This document shows, piece by piece, positions 1-12,800 of a DNA stretch of 64,000 nucleotides. Both the position numbers and the translations under genes were made by a program. Every line of letters begins with the position of its first letter. Position 1 is the stretch's first letter. The stretch is from Poronia punctata. Its lineage: Eukaryota > Ascomycota > Sordariomycetes > Xylariales > Xylariaceae. The stretch is from assembly GCA_022579005.1 (NCBI GenBank), contig MU401613.1:26478-90477 (forward strand). The letters run 5' to 3'. The notes beneath the pieces were generated by a model. The model saw only the letters and a list, made by a program, of their open reading frames with translations. It did not search any database and had not been told where the DNA came from.

Positions 1-1673
1 TATGTCAATTTTTTGGCGAAGACCGGCGGCACACCGATCTCACTAGTCTCGATGTTGGGGTCGGGAGAGATGACACTGCGCGCGGCATAGTTTACACGTT
101 TTCCCATCATGTTCTTTCTGAACAGGCCTTCCTTCTTCTCTAGCTTCTGTTTGATGCCATCCTCGTTCCTCTTGCCGGCCGCACCACGGATAGGATTCCT
201 ATCGCGGTCGATCAACGAATTGACGCTGTCCTGTAACTGAACACACGCTTCATACATCTCTGTAATCCCGTGTTTCCGCGCGGACACGGGCGCATCCGGG
301 TTCGACCCTCGAGATATCTCCTTGTGTAGTTCGGCGATCCGGGCACAGGCGTTGAGAATCTGTTTGTAAAGAGAATTTTGCTGGGCTTCGGCTATGGCGC
401 CGTCGCCCTGTTTGGCTTCTGGGCGGTACCTGTTCGGGGGTACGAGCACAGTCTGAAGGAAAAAGTTATCGGCGGGCAGCCTTTTACCGTTCGGCCTGGA
501 GTTATAAACCAACGAGAGGATTTCTTGCTCTTTTTCGAACAATAGCTGTAGCCGGGCGTGGACTTCTGTCGAACTGACATACCGCTGGCTCGCCTTGTCA
601 TTATCCGGCTTCTTCCTGCTTTTGTTGGCGCCGGCACCGGCCATGACAACGTCGCCATTTTCGTCGAGCTCCTCCCCCGAACCTTCATCCTCCTCTTCGG
701 TATCGTGGTCATCTTCGTCTTCTCCGTTGTCGCTTGACGGCAGGTCCACATCGGCAATGCCCTCGTCCGAATCGTAGTCGTGTTTTCTCTTGGCCGCCTC
801 GGCTCTAGCTCGCTGCCTTATGACCATAGCATCTTTTCGTTTATGTTTTCCCTGGGCCATCTTGGCCAGGTCTTTATTGCTGAGTGGCTTCTCGAAGATT
901 TTGACGAATCGGTCCTTACGGAAACTCGGAGAAATGGCACTGCACGTATTACAGACCCTGCCTTTTGTAATATCACGCAAAAAATCTTTGATAACCTGCC
1001 GCCGAGCTTCCGAGGCGCCTTCATGTTTTCCATATCTGATATCAGAAGCTGCTATTTGGTGATTCCTCAACTCACGCTTTGTATATGTCTCTCTCATTCG
1101 TATAATCTTGTTGATTACAGCATCCTTCTCATCGGAAGAATTATTGGCTTCTTCATCGTCCACTTCAATATCGGTTGAGTCTGGGCCGATATCGTCTAGA
1201 TGGTTGGCAGCTTCAATCAGACCGACCTGAAGCAGACGAAGCTTGCAAGCGACAAGATTGAGGTCTGCCCTTCGCATGCGGAACCGAAAACAATATTGGC
1301 ATTGGGCGCGCAATAGTCGGAGAATTTGGTCTAGAAAGACGGGGTGATACACTGGGATAGGGAGCTCGATATGGCCCGCATGACCAGGACAATTTGGCGA
1401 GGGAAGATTACATGTCGTACATCTGAAGTAGGGACATAGTCCTTATTAACACCAGACACCAAATTTTGGAACTCAGGCAAGCAGCACGTACATAGAATCT
1501 CCCCAAGAGCCTAAAGCCGGGTCATAAAGACCGGCTGGTATGGGGTTCAAAAGGCTATCGAACGTAGTTGGATTCTCGATCTTCTTGACGGAAATGGCCC
1601 TGATTTCGGCAGGTGTCAGGAAATCAAAATCCACACTATCGATTGCGGACGATATAGGTTTGGAGATGTTCAT
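1..1673 (-). CDS. RPA190: RNA polymerase I largest subunit (A190), 5' part, runs off left edge
   Basis: This is the N-terminal ~534 residues of the catalytic subunit of nucleolar RNA polymerase I, which transcribes rDNA. Exon 1 is 1492-1673, starting at the ATG whose complement is at 1671-1673. The intron is 1423-1491 (69 bp, GTACGT...CAG) and exon 2 runs from 1422 past base 1. Splicing creates codon 61 and joins the zinc site: C62, C65, C72 and H75 (CX2CX6CX2H), then a CX2C at 102/105 and another CX2C (VCNTC). A long acidic, low-complexity insert follows (for example DDHDTEEEDEGSGEE). The clamp/switch segment GLFRKNMMGKRVNYAARSVI near the left edge identifies the family, and the opening MNISKP resembles yeast A190. 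The frame stays open from 1422 to base 1. The gene diverges from PRP3, with 703 bp between start codons. Pol II and Pol III largest subunits share the clamp motif, but the N-terminus and acidic insert favour Pol I. Confidence 0.95.
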
Positions 1674-2376
1674 GGTGTTGCGATTGACAACCCTCCCTTA
1701 AGAATCCTCGTAGTAAAAAATAAATTCTCAATGAGAAAACGTGCAATAGTTGTATCAAATATCGTCTTCAAGAGGGACCTGGCGGTTCTCCGACAATCGC
1801 GAACATAGTTGGATGTTTGTCGGTGGTGGGGTGGTTGCCGCGCGTGGAAAATTGAAGCTCGACTTTTTGGCGGCATCGAGTGGCAGAAAAGACGAAGTGT
1901 ACCCACCGAGCTCAATTTCCTAACCCCTAACGGCTCAGTCACTAACCTAACTCGGTACCTGAGACGCTAGGCGATAGGTAAGTGTACATTAGCCACGCTG
2001 TTGCCGGCTATTGTTGGTAGTACCTACCTACATGTAGGTACTCGTATGTGTACAAGTACAAGTAGTTACGGCATAGGTACATGTATACATTATGTAATAA
2101 TCTTCCCACGCACCTTTAACCCACCCAAATCGGTCAACAACCAGTTGGCCGTCACCAGTGAACTCATCCTTAGTAACACATCACTGAGCGCTGGATCACG
2201 GCCTGACAGCAGCCGTCTCAAAGCCCAATCGAGACAAACCATCACAAGCAATGACCCTAGGTCGAAAACTGTACGGACAACCACTATTCTGGCGTTGATA
2301 TTGTCCCTAATCCCTCCATCCACACACCACCTTTTTGTGTCCACCAACATCAGTCATCCCAGCAGCACCATTGGCC
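1674..2376. promoter_or_regulatory. Divergent intergenic region between RPA190 and PRP3
   Basis: This 703-bp stretch separates two divergent start codons and must hold both promoters. I see repeats of the TACCTA/TAGGTA motif around 2020-2045 (GGTAGTACCTACCTACATGT) and GTAC-rich sequence to about 2090, a composition also seen in other intergenic parts of this window. I recognise no definite TATA box or factor site. The short reading frames here have no similarity I recognise. Confidence 0.5.
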
Positions 2377-3998
2377 ATGGACAGACGTGGTTCTCCTGGT
2401 CTCGCGCCGCGCAACGATAGCACGTCGCGCATACAAAAACCCGAGACGGCCGTAGACAAAGCAGCCAAGCTCGCTGCACTCAAGGCCCGTGTCTCTGCGG
2501 CCATTGGATCTAGCAAAGCGAAAGGAGGCTTGAATGTTGGCCTTCACCCTGCCCTCGAGGGCCTTGGACAGTGGAAGCCGAGCTCCAGAACCGGCGAGGC
2601 GAGGCCCAGCTCATCCAAGACAGTCACCGGCGGGATTGATGCTCCCGCTCCCGCTTCCACATACGCCAATACACTGCCTGCCAGACAACGCAAAGCTCTC
2701 GACCTGACAGGTCCTCCCCCCGACGAGATCAAGAACAATCCTTATTACGATGCTAATATCGGCACACCCGCTGCCAAACCGCGCCAGTCACGCCAGCTCA
2801 TCTTCAACCAGAAGGGCAAATACATCCAGCAAGCCAACGCCCTACGCCGACAGGCGGCTCTCGAGGCTCTAAAGAAGAAAATTGCGGCTCAGACCCGCAA
2901 GGCCGGTATAGACGAAGACATCGATGTGGAGAAGAACTACGTGGTCGAAGCGCCCCCTGACATCGAGTGGTGGGACGAAGGCCTTGTTGATGGAAAAGAT
3001 TATAGCGATATCGACAATCCCCTTGGTCTAAAGATTGACACGGAAGATACCATTGTTACTAGCTATGTACAACACCCCGTCGCCATCGAGCCGCCTCAAG
3101 ACCGCCATATACCGGCCCCTAAACCCATGTACCTCACCTCGACTGAGCAGGCCAAGCTACGGCGCCAGCGTCGCATGGCCGACCTGAAGGAGGAGCAAGC
3201 CAAGATCCGGTGTAAGTACTGCGCGCATCCCCGTCTCCTCTCGCGATCGGGATAACCGGAATGATTATCATTTGTTCTCGGTCCCCATCTTGCTATAGCG
3301 ATCTTACTAACCTCGTCTGCACCCGTATAGTGGGCCTGGTCCCCGCACCGCCGCCGAAAATCAAGAAGGGTAATCTTATGCGAGTATTGGGTGAAGAGGC
3401 CGTTAAAGACCCCACCGCCGTCGAGGCCCGAGTAAACCGAGAAATTGCCGATCGGCACGCGAAGCATATAGAGACCAACGAAGAGAGGAGGCTGACGAAG
3501 GAACAAAGACACGAGAAGCTGGCGAGGAATCAAGAGAAAGACCTAGCCAAAGGCGTACACATGCTAGTTTTCAAGATAAATACACTGGCCAATGGGCAGC
3601 ATCGGTTCAAGATCAGCAAGAATGCGGAACAGCATAACCTCAAGGGGCTAGTTATCATGCATCCCAAGCAGAATCTCGTCATTGTCGAAGGCGGCGAGCA
3701 TAGCATCAACCAGTACAAGAAGCTCATGCTCAACCGGATTGACTGGGCCGAAAACGCACCACCCAGGGACAAGAGTAGCCATTATGAGAGCTTGAAAGAC
3801 TGGCTACGGGCCGAGGACGAGAAGGGGGAACTAAAGGACCTGACATTGAACAAATGTCAACTATTGTTCGAAGGCGAAGTCAAGTCACAATTTCACACGT
3901 TCAAGTCACGTGTCTGTGAGACAGATGCCGATGCTCGACAGGTGCTATCGAGGGCAAAGTTAGAAAGCTTTTGGAATACGGCAAAGTCAAGGACTTAG
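2377..3998 (+). CDS. PRP3: U4/U6 small nuclear ribonucleoprotein PRP3
   Basis: PRP3 is a spliceosomal protein that binds the U4/U6 snRNA duplex and helps assemble the U4/U6.U5 tri-snRNP in the nucleus. Exon 1 is 2377-3211, the intron is 3212-3330 (119 bp, GTAAGT...TATAG, with a TTACTAAC branch-site match at 3304-3311), and exon 2 is 3331-3998. The product is 500 aa. I chose the ATG at 2377 because its context is GCCATGG; the upstream in-frame extension begins only with TTG. The N-terminal half is low-complexity and basic. The PRP3 core begins at the splice join, which reads KIR-LGLVPAPPPKIKKGNL, followed by a match to the conserved NLMRVLGEEAVKDPT. The C-terminal domain contains VIVEGG, RIDW and CQLLFEGEV, matching the PRP3 C-terminal family. 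It is convergent with RAD3, with 257 bp between the stop codons. Confidence 0.95.
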
Positions 3999-4255
3999 TT
4001 TGATTGTCGATGGAAGCTATCCATGTGTGTATTTAAAAGATATGTGCCCGACCTCGGCCGTGATACGGCACAAGACAGGAGAGCACCAACAGGCGCGGTT
4101 GCAAATGCATTTGAGCTTCCTTTTATTTGCCCTTTCAAATTGCCCCTTTGATCCTTCATTCTGACCTGACGCCCCTCTATTGACTATACGTCAAGCCGCT
4201 TCGCCAGTAACGAAGCGCTTTCTAACAGACGATCTGCTCAACCAGAAGGCATGGT

Positions 4256-6720
4256 TCAGGGGCCATCAAGCTGCATCATGCCCTCGTCGAGGTCTTCGTC
4301 GTCCATGTCAAAATCCTCATCGTATGACTGTTCTGCCTGGGCTCTACGCATCGCCTCTATCAGCGCATCGTCGTCCTGCTTTTGCAGCTCCTTAATCCTC
4401 TCCTCGTCCACCTTCTGTTGATGGGCCTTGAGATCTCCCAGGCTCCACATGCTGATGCCTTCTTGGTCCTTCGACTTGAAGGGCCGCGCCATTTCTCTCA
4501 GGAAGCGCTGAGCTGTGATAACAGCCATGTCGGTGCTGAGATTGCCGTCTACCTCGTGCATGGCCTGATTGATCCATTTAGGCAGCTGCAGTCGTTTCTT
4601 CTGGAAGCGCCGGTCAGCCAAGACCATGATCCCATAATCGTCTTTGCCCCTGAGCACGCGGCCGAGGCATTGCGCAGCGTGTCGCATAGCGTCAAACGAT
4701 AGGAAGTCGTTCTCGCGAATGCGGTACGTCTCGCGCAAAAACTCCAGTCTTGCCCTGAGTATACGTGATTCTGTGTATTGGAACGGGACGCCGATACACA
4801 GGACAGTTCGCCCGTATTGATGATCGAAATCTATCCCCTCCGACACCTTGCCACGGGCAACACAGAGCAAGACGGCACCCCTTCCATTACAGCACGCCGT
4901 GCGGTACGTTTCGAGCGCCAGGGACGTTTCCTGCGCGTCGGGCGTCTCCACCAGGATGAGCTTGTATTTCCACACTTCGTCCAAGATGCCCATGCCTTGC
5001 CACATGCTGATAATAGATTCCATATAGAGATATGAGGGGAAGAAAACGACCATGCCGTCAGGTGTGATTCTGGCGAATTCGGTCAAGAGGTTTCCATAGT
5101 TGCGCACTACACTGGGTTCGTTTCGGACTTGAAAACTAGTCGAGACCGGTGCCTGGTCACTACCGCGCGTAACGATCATGGGCAAGAATGACCGCCTCGC
5201 CAATGTCATAGTGTATGATTCCTGTATAACGGTGGAAAATCCGAGCATCTTGGGATACATCTCCAAGGGCGACATAGTGCCTGAAGTGATGATAACAGAG
5301 GAGAACCGATCAAACACGGGCTTGATGGCTATGGCTGCGTCGAGACAGGTGAAATGAAGAACAGGGTTGGGCACCTCGGCCGTGTCCGATTCGAACGGCT
5401 CTAGAATTAGGAGGAATCCCTTCTCGTATGTGGCTACCAACGTGGCAAAAGTTGCAACTTCTTGAAGAGGTTGGTAGTCTTCTATGTTGGTCAGCTCGAG
5501 CGTTCTAACGAGAGACGTCAGTCTCTCTGCGCAGAAGCGCAGTGGCTTCTTCTCGATAAACGTGTGCTCCTTCAAGTGGGATAAAAATGACGGCGGTGTC
5601 TCCGATATGACCTGGCGGACCTGCATGCGTGTTTTGAGGTATTCGATGAACCTTTTCAAGAAGGCGGTGAAGTGCTCCGCCCTCCGGATATTGCCGGGCA
5701 CGGCCTCCTTGAGAAGGTCGTCCGGCAAGGCCGGATTGGCCATGAACGCATCTTCTTGGCGGGCCTCGTCTGCTTCACGAAGGCCTTCGACCAGTTTCTG
5801 GTACTCATTTTCCAGCTGTTCTCTGTCCGTCTCCTTCATCTCGGCGATCTTCCGCTCCAAATTCACGGCACCCCGTGTGGCCTTGCGCAGGGAATCTTCG
5901 GTGATGTCGGTGCTGAGAGATTCAATACACACATTGTCAATGTTATGTGCCTCGTCAAACACAACGATACAGTCTTTGGAGAAGTCTTTGGAGACGCGCT
6001 CGGCTATCTTAGGATCTAGAAGATAATGGTACGAATAGATGATGACATTGCAATATTGCATCTGCGGAGTGTCCAAACATGTGAGCTTTAGAATAGAGGA
6101 GTGGTCGGTATCGTATAACGAGGACTTACCATTCGCCTGGCAGTAAAGTAGGGGCATTGCTTGTGCTGCTCTCCGTATCTTAGCAAGCCATCGAGTGTCC
6201 ACACGCCGTTAGGGATGAGACTGTGCGGCTCGAGAAGGTCAAGGTTGTCATGGTATATGCAGGTGTCGATGTTTTCTCCTTTTTCTTTCTTTTCCTTGAC
6301 AAACCCGGCCGTCAAACTCCGACAGCGAGCATCGACAACGGCGCCACTCTTCTCCCGCTTTACAGAAGGGTGAAGGCACAGGTTCTTGCGGCTAGTCAGG
6401 CCGAGACCTCGGAATTCTTCAACATGTCCCAACTCATCGGCACGAAATTTCATTAATGCCTTGAGCTCGGCTAGAGCCTTTTCAATCTCGGACATGGTAC
6501 GAGAACAATATATCAACTTGCGGTGTTCTGGAAAGTGTTGCTGATAGGCTACGATAAGAGATAACAGAGAGACGGTCTTGCCAGTGCCTGAAGGCATCTC
6601 GAGGACACAGTGACCTCCTGCGTCGAGGGTGCGCTTGAGATCGCACATGTAAGCATACTGCTCGGGGTATATTCGAGGATATGGGAAGAGCACGGGGAGG
6701 TCGTCTATGAAGAACTTCAT
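4256..6720 (-). CDS. RAD3: TFIIH subunit, ATP-dependent 5'-3' DNA helicase RAD3/XPD
   Basis: RAD3/XPD is the TFIIH helicase that opens DNA around lesions in nucleotide-excision repair and is a structural part of TFIIH in Pol II initiation. Exon 1 is 6130-6720, the intron is 6062-6129 (68 bp, GTAAGT...GCAG), and exon 2 is 4256-6061. The product is 798 aa. The start MKFFIDDLPVLFPYP matches the family; an in-frame extension by two codons begins only with GTG. Visible motifs are Walker A GTGKT at 45-49, the four iron-sulphur cysteines C115, C133, C154 and C189, and the DEAH box at 233-236. Helicase domain 2 includes GKVSEGIDF and the motif VI region QCLGRVLRG. The intron falls eight residues after the fourth cysteine, between two methionines. 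The length is close to yeast Rad3 plus a short acidic C-terminal tail. No expected catalytic or Fe-S residue is missing. Confidence 0.97.
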
Positions 6721-7440
6721 TTTCACGACTACCTGTCTTCAGATGCTGCTTGCCGTGTTAACGATGCTCAACCCTAGCTTTTTTGATTTTCTTCCGTTTA
6801 CTTTTCTATTGTTGTCCAACAAACTGGCAACGTGTCGCGCTTGATCGAATGTAAAGTGCTGTTGAGTTGGGCCGTAGGCAAGAATATTGGGTTCCAGATA
6901 TTTTCTAGTCCACTAGAGATCCCAAGAGGCCTAGCTGACATGCGTTATCGATGGCTCAGCGTATTCCACCCGCCGCCCATTCACCGTACGTTACTGTGCG
7001 TATTCAAGCTACCGGTAAACCAGTTGCTCGGTTTCCTCCAGTTTGAAGCAAAAAGCTTTCCCAGGCTGGTGCCACAAGCCCAAACCTCTTCTATGTCGTG
7101 CGCACTTCGAGGTCTTGGCTACTTGGCCACGAAAGCGTAGGCGGCCCGGGGAAAAAATATGTTCGGAGGTAAATCGATATTTGAGAAGATCAACCTAAAG
7201 CGTCCCTGGTCACGTTGTTTTACACTGAGTCATTATATTTCAGTTTCTATCTGATGAATCAGCCATAACGCCCCGCAAGGTAACATGAACGAAAAAGTTT
7301 ATGGTATACTGGTGATAAATGATGGTGGTCAGGGTGATGAGAATTGTGGAGGTTGAGGTAGGTAATCTCTGTTAGAACATAGGTGGATAGCGAATGTAAA
7401 AGGGATTATATACAGCATTGCTAGGGGGGCAAGGTTTAAG
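6721..7440. other. RAD3 upstream region and edge of the AT-rich block
   Basis: This is about 720 bp of normal-composition sequence 5' of RAD3. It should contain that gene's promoter. I recognise no conserved gene; the 102-codon frame at 6832-7140 has no similarity I know. Composition switches to very AT-rich sequence within about 100 bp of 7440. Confidence 0.5.
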
Positions 7441-9026
7441 TAGCTAATGTTAAAACTTAACAATATATTTAAAACGTATAATTATATTTTTATAATGCAG
7501 AAAAAAGGATTATATTTTTATTGTAAATTTTTCTTATATTAAATAAGTAAAGAGAAACCTTTTATAAAACCCCTTTTTAATAGTAGTTTTTATTTTAAGT
7601 ATATTTTTATTATATAAATATTATATAAACTTTAGTTGTTTTATAACTTATTAGTTTTAATATAGTTTTTTAAAATAAACTAATTTATTAAGCTATTTTA
7701 TTATTAAAATTAAAGCTTTTAAATAATATTATTAAATACTTTATAATTTTAAATATAATCTTTTTATCTTTTTTATTTAATTTTCTTTTTTTATATTTTT
7801 ATAGTAACTAGTTAACTTGCTATAAAAAGCTTAACTACTTTTTATATATTAATAACTTTATAAAACTAGCTAGTATTATTAAAAATATAAATATATAAAC
7901 TATATAAAGAATTTTATTAATTACTTTTTAATATAATTAATAATTATATATATTAATATACTATTTCTTTCTTTATAATATAGCAATATTTTATTAACTA
8001 ATTTAATTATTTATTAGTTATTATATTAAATAATACTATATTTAATTTTTAAATTATTATAAAGCTAATAAACAAACTAAGTAATAAATATATATTTTTT
8101 ATAACTTAAACTAATATAAAAAGCTTTATTTTAATAAATTAAATAGTAACTATATTTTATTTATTAGCTTGCTAATATATAAAACTTTTTAAAAAAGGTA
8201 TAATATAAGCTTATAAGTTTTTTTAGTTAATATTATTATTATTAGTAAATAATAAATTATGTATTATATTAAAAATAGGTTTTTATTATCTTATAAAGTA
8301 AAAGATTAATTTATATAAAACTAGTTTAATATTTAGTTAATAATAGCTTAGTATATAAATAAATAAAAGGTTATTATTAACTTATAAAAGCTATAAAGTA
8401 ATAAAAGCTATATTAAGTTTAATAATAACTAAAATATATATAATAAATTTAACTTTTTATAATAATAATAAACTTTTTTAAGTAGTAGTTTTATTATAAA
8501 AAGCAGTTTAATACACTTTATTAAAATAAAAAGCGTTTTATTAAAAAAGTGACTTAATATATATATATTTTAAAAACATTTAAACTAAAATAGTAAAATT
8601 CGCTTTTATTAATAATTTTAACTAATCTTTATATATAAAAACTATTTTAAATTATAGCTTTTTTTTAATTAATATTATTTTCTTAATTACTTAATATTTT
8701 AAAAAGCCTTAGCATTAGTTTACCTAAAATATAATTATAATATATTAATTAATAGTACTATATTAACTTAATTAATTAAAAGAAAAAAAGGTAGTTAAAA
8801 AACTACTTATATTAAGTTTATATAGCTATAAAGGTATAAAATTTTCTTTATACTTATTAAAAATAAAAATAAAATATAAACTTATTATATATTTACTATA
8901 TAAAAAATATATATACTTTATATATTAATTATATACTAAGTATATACTATATATATAGTTATAATTAGATTATATATACTTATTTTTTATATTATTACTT
9001 TATTAAAAATATAATATAAGTTAAAT

Positions 9027-9125
9027 NNNNNNNNNNNNNNNNNNNNNNNNNNNNNNNNNNNNNNNNNNNNNNNNNNNNNNNNNNNNNNNNNNNNNNNNNN
9101 NNNNNNNNNNNNNNNNNNNNNNNNN
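9027..9125. other. Assembly gap (99 N)
   Basis: A run of 99 N lies directly against a short tandem array, so the gap probably reflects an array that was not resolved. The true length is unknown. Confidence 0.98.
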
Positions 9126-9231
9126 ATAATATACTTAATATACTTAATATACTTAATATACTTAATATACTTAATATACTTAATATACTTAATATACTTA
9201 ATATACTTAATATACTTAATATACTTAATAA
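9126..9231. repeat. 9-bp tandem repeat array (AATATACTT)n
   Basis: About eleven to twelve consecutive copies of AATATACTT begin at the right edge of the N gap. Copies are essentially identical, unlike the surrounding mutated sequence, so the array is probably recent or kept uniform by slippage. It is likely longer inside the gap. Confidence 0.9.
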
Positions 9232-9619
9232 GCTAAAAGTATTATAAAAGATTTAATACTTATTATTATTTAACTATATTATTATTTTATTTTATTTTTA
9301 TTTTTATTTTCTAGGTAATTTATTACTATTTAATTTTTATTTATAATTAACTTATTATATATTTATAAACTTATAAATAGTTTATATAAAGTTTGTTTCT
9401 TTTAATATAAAGCTATTTTAAACGCTATAGTATATATAGAAAAATTTATAAAAAGTGTTTTTAAATAAATATATATTAAAACATTTAATTTATTAAATAT
9501 ATAGTAGCTTTGTTTATTTTAACTTATAAGCTTTTAAAAAGCTATATACTAATCTTTATATTAAAAACACCTTTTAACTATTTAGCTTAACTGCTTAATA
9601 GCGCTATTTTAAGCTTAAG

Positions 9620-9864
9620 TATTATAATTGGGTTATAAAGAAAGCAAGGCTTTTAAAGGTAACTTAATCTATTACTAAAAATCTTAAGGTAAAGAGAAAA
9701 AAAAAGAAAAGCTTTTAAATATTTTTTATATGTGCAAACTTATATGTGCACTAAAAGGTAGGTTTGCAGCTGTTTATAAGTATAGGCCTTAGTATTTATT
9801 GTTTAAAAAAGGTAATAGCTATAAGCTACTTATTAGTTATATAGCTATTAACTTATTTATAACT
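9620..9864. repeat. Left LTR of the 9620-16402 element
   Basis: It shares long blocks with the right LTR, for example GTAGGTTTGCAGCTGTTT and TATAGCTATTA. It is preceded by the TSD copy TTAAG. Confidence 0.85.
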
Positions 9865-12800
9865 ATTTTTTTTTAAAAAAATAACTTATTTTAAAATATA
9901 ACCTAGTTTTAAACTAAAGGACTTTAGTGTTTAATTAGCTGCTTTTTAGCTAAAAGAAAATTGCTTTAAATATTTACTATTTATTATTATAGTTTAAGCC
10001 CTTATATTATTACGTTATAATATTAGTTTTTTTATAATTAATTATACTAATTAACTATATAAAGTAGTTTTTTATTACGCATTTTTTTATACGTTTTTTA
10101 TTTTGCTTTTATTATAGCTTTATTTTTATTTTTATAGGCTTTATTAAATTTATTATGTTTAATAGCTTTTAACTACTTTTATAAGCAAACTAGCAATTTA
10201 ATTATTTTAAAGTGTTGTTTATAAAATTGCTTTAGCATTTTTACGCTATTTTTAAAGTTTTTTATATAGTACTATTTTTTATTTATATTTTACTTTTTTT
10301 AGTTTACTTTATATTATAATTTATTATAGTATAGTTTTAAAGTATATATTTTTTAACTATAAACTCCTTTTTGCTAGCTAGCTTAATTATTTTGCTTTTA
10401 AAGTTTTTAAACTTTTAGCTTAATAGTAAGTTATTAAAATACTTTTAAAGTTTATTAGTATAGTATTTATTAGTTGCTTACTATAATAATAGTACTTTAA
10501 AAATATATATATTATTGTTTTGCTTTAAAATATAAAATTTTTATTAAGTTATTAAGTAATTTAGCTTATTAAAAAGTTAGCTAGTTTATTATAACTATTA
10601 TTTTTTAAAAATAAAAATATAGTTTTTTTATTAAAGTTAAAGTTTTTATAGCTTTTATTAGCTTGCGCTATTATATATTTTTACGTTTATTATAAGTATT
10701 TTTTTGCTATATTAATATATTTTTTAATTTTTTATACCTTGTTTTAAGTGTTGTTATATAGTTAGTATTTTTTATAAAGCAAGTTTACTATTTTTTTTTA
10801 GCAGTTTTATTTTTTTAGTTAAAGTAAAATAGTATTAAAAATCTTATTTTTACTTTATAAAAAGAAAATTTTATAAACTTATAAAAAATTGTAGCTTATA
10901 TATAGTTTATAGCTAAAATTTGCTTTAATTAGTTATTTTAATAGTAGTTAATATATAAGTATAGTTATTAATTTAAATATTTATTTATAATTTTTGCTTA
11001 TTTTATTATTTTATAGTAACTTGCTAATATTAAAGTTTAAATAATACTTAGTATTTTACTTAGTTTATTTATAAATACTAAAATAAACTATAGTTTTTAA
11101 TTAAAAATAACTATAGCAAGTAATTTAAAAACTTTAAAAAGCCTTTTATAGTATATTTACACTGCTTATTTTATTATAACCTTAGTAGTATAAAAGATTA
11201 TTTAAGCTTTTTTACTTAACTTATTTACTATAACTAATATAATATTATAGCTATGTTTATTTTTAAGCATTTATTTAAAATTAATTATAAAGTAGCGCTA
11301 TATATGTTTTAGTACTAATAGTAGTATTACCTTTTTTAAAGTTTTATTTTTTAGCACTTTTGCTAAGCAGCATTTTAAGCAGTTTGCTACGTATTTATTA
11401 TAATTATTTTTTAGCTTAAGCTACTAATACTATTTTATAATTAGCTATTAAGTTTTTTATTTTTTAAAATGCGTTATAAGCATTTATTTATATACTTTTA
11501 TAATAAGCTTTATTTATAAGCATAATATATTTAAAACTATTAACTATTTTTAATATATAGTTAATTTACTTTATATAGTTTATAAGTTTTTAACTTTATT
11601 AGCTAAAGCTTATGCTTTTTATTAATACATTTATATTTTTAAGTTATTTTAGTTTTTATAAAATATTTTATTAATTAATTAAAAGCTTAATAAGTTTAAG
11701 TTTAATAATAATAAGTTTTTTACTTTTTTTAAAGTTAAAATGTTAATATTTTAGTTTATATTTTATTTATTTATTTTATTATAAACTATAAGGTTATAAG
11801 TTTAAAAAATATAGCATAGCGCTATAGTTTTTTTTTTTACTTTTTATAATATTATATTTTTTTATTTTTTAAATAATATATTAGCTATAATGTTTTTTTA
11901 ATTTATATATAATTATAAAGTTATATTTAGCTAGTAAAGTAAACTATTATACTTATTATAAGTTAAAATATTACTTTATACTAAAATATTTTAAAGCTTT
12001 ATAGTTAATAATAACTAAAAATAGTTTTTTTTTAATAGCTAACTAATTTAGTATGCTATTTTTTTAATTTTAGCACTATAGCTAGTATTTTTTTATTATA
12101 AATATTATAGTTTAGCTTTACGCTTTTTATAGTTTTTTTAAAAAAAGCTACTAAATATTATTTATTATTTATATATAATTAAAACAAAACTTTTATAGCT
12201 ACTTTATTAAATATATTAGTTTTTACTTTTATAAAAAAGTTGTAGTTATAATGTTATAAAAAAAGCGTTAAAATAAAGGTTTTTTTTGTTTTTAAAATGC
12301 TTTTTTATACTTATTATATTATAAAAAAAAGTATTATAAAAAGTTAATACTATAAGCAGTTTTGCTTTTTTGCTATATTTATAAATAAACTTTTAGTAAA
12401 AGTTTTAAAAGCTTAAAAATAATTAAACTTTTTTTATTATAATAAGTATAGCTTAATTTTAAACTACTTTAATTTTAGTAAAGTTAACGCTAATATTACT
12501 TAAACTTATTATATACTTAAAAAACTTAGTTTATATAATATAAAATTTTAACTTTTTTAAGTTTGCTTTTAGCTTTGCGTTTCTAAGCTATTATAGCACT
12601 TTTTTTATATATTTTTAATATTTTTTATAGTATTAAAATATATTAAAATATTGTTTATATATATATAATAAAAGTAGTTTAAGTAATTAAATAGCATATT
12701 GTTAATATATTTTTAAAACATAAAAAAGCTATTAATTAGTTTAAATAGCAATACTTTTTATTAGTAAGCTTTATATTATATTTAAAACATAATAAGGTTT

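Larger units (their letters stand above)
7441..9614. repeat. AT-rich, heavily RIP-degraded sequence, unassigned
   Basis: This stretch is almost all A and T, with surviving C and G mainly in AGCT and GCT contexts and no usable reading frame. That is the pattern expected where RIP has repeatedly converted CpA to TpA on both strands. It is interrupted by an assembly gap and a 9-bp tandem repeat. It probably consists of transposon remnants, but I could not match it to a specific element in the window. Confidence 0.7.

Noticed and set aside
392..757. 121-codon minus-strand frame
   Set aside because: It is an out-of-frame shadow of RPA190, whose continuous frame covers 1-1422.
2335..2376. N-terminal extension of PRP3
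   Set aside because: It begins with TTG; the first ATG, in a good context, is at 2377.
6088..6726. RAD3 start two codons upstream
   Set aside because: The codon at 6724-6726 is GTG; the conserved start MKFFIDDLP begins at ATG 6718-6720.
9126..9231. CRISPR-like array
   Set aside because: It is a simple 9-bp tandem repeat without spacers, in a eukaryotic genome.
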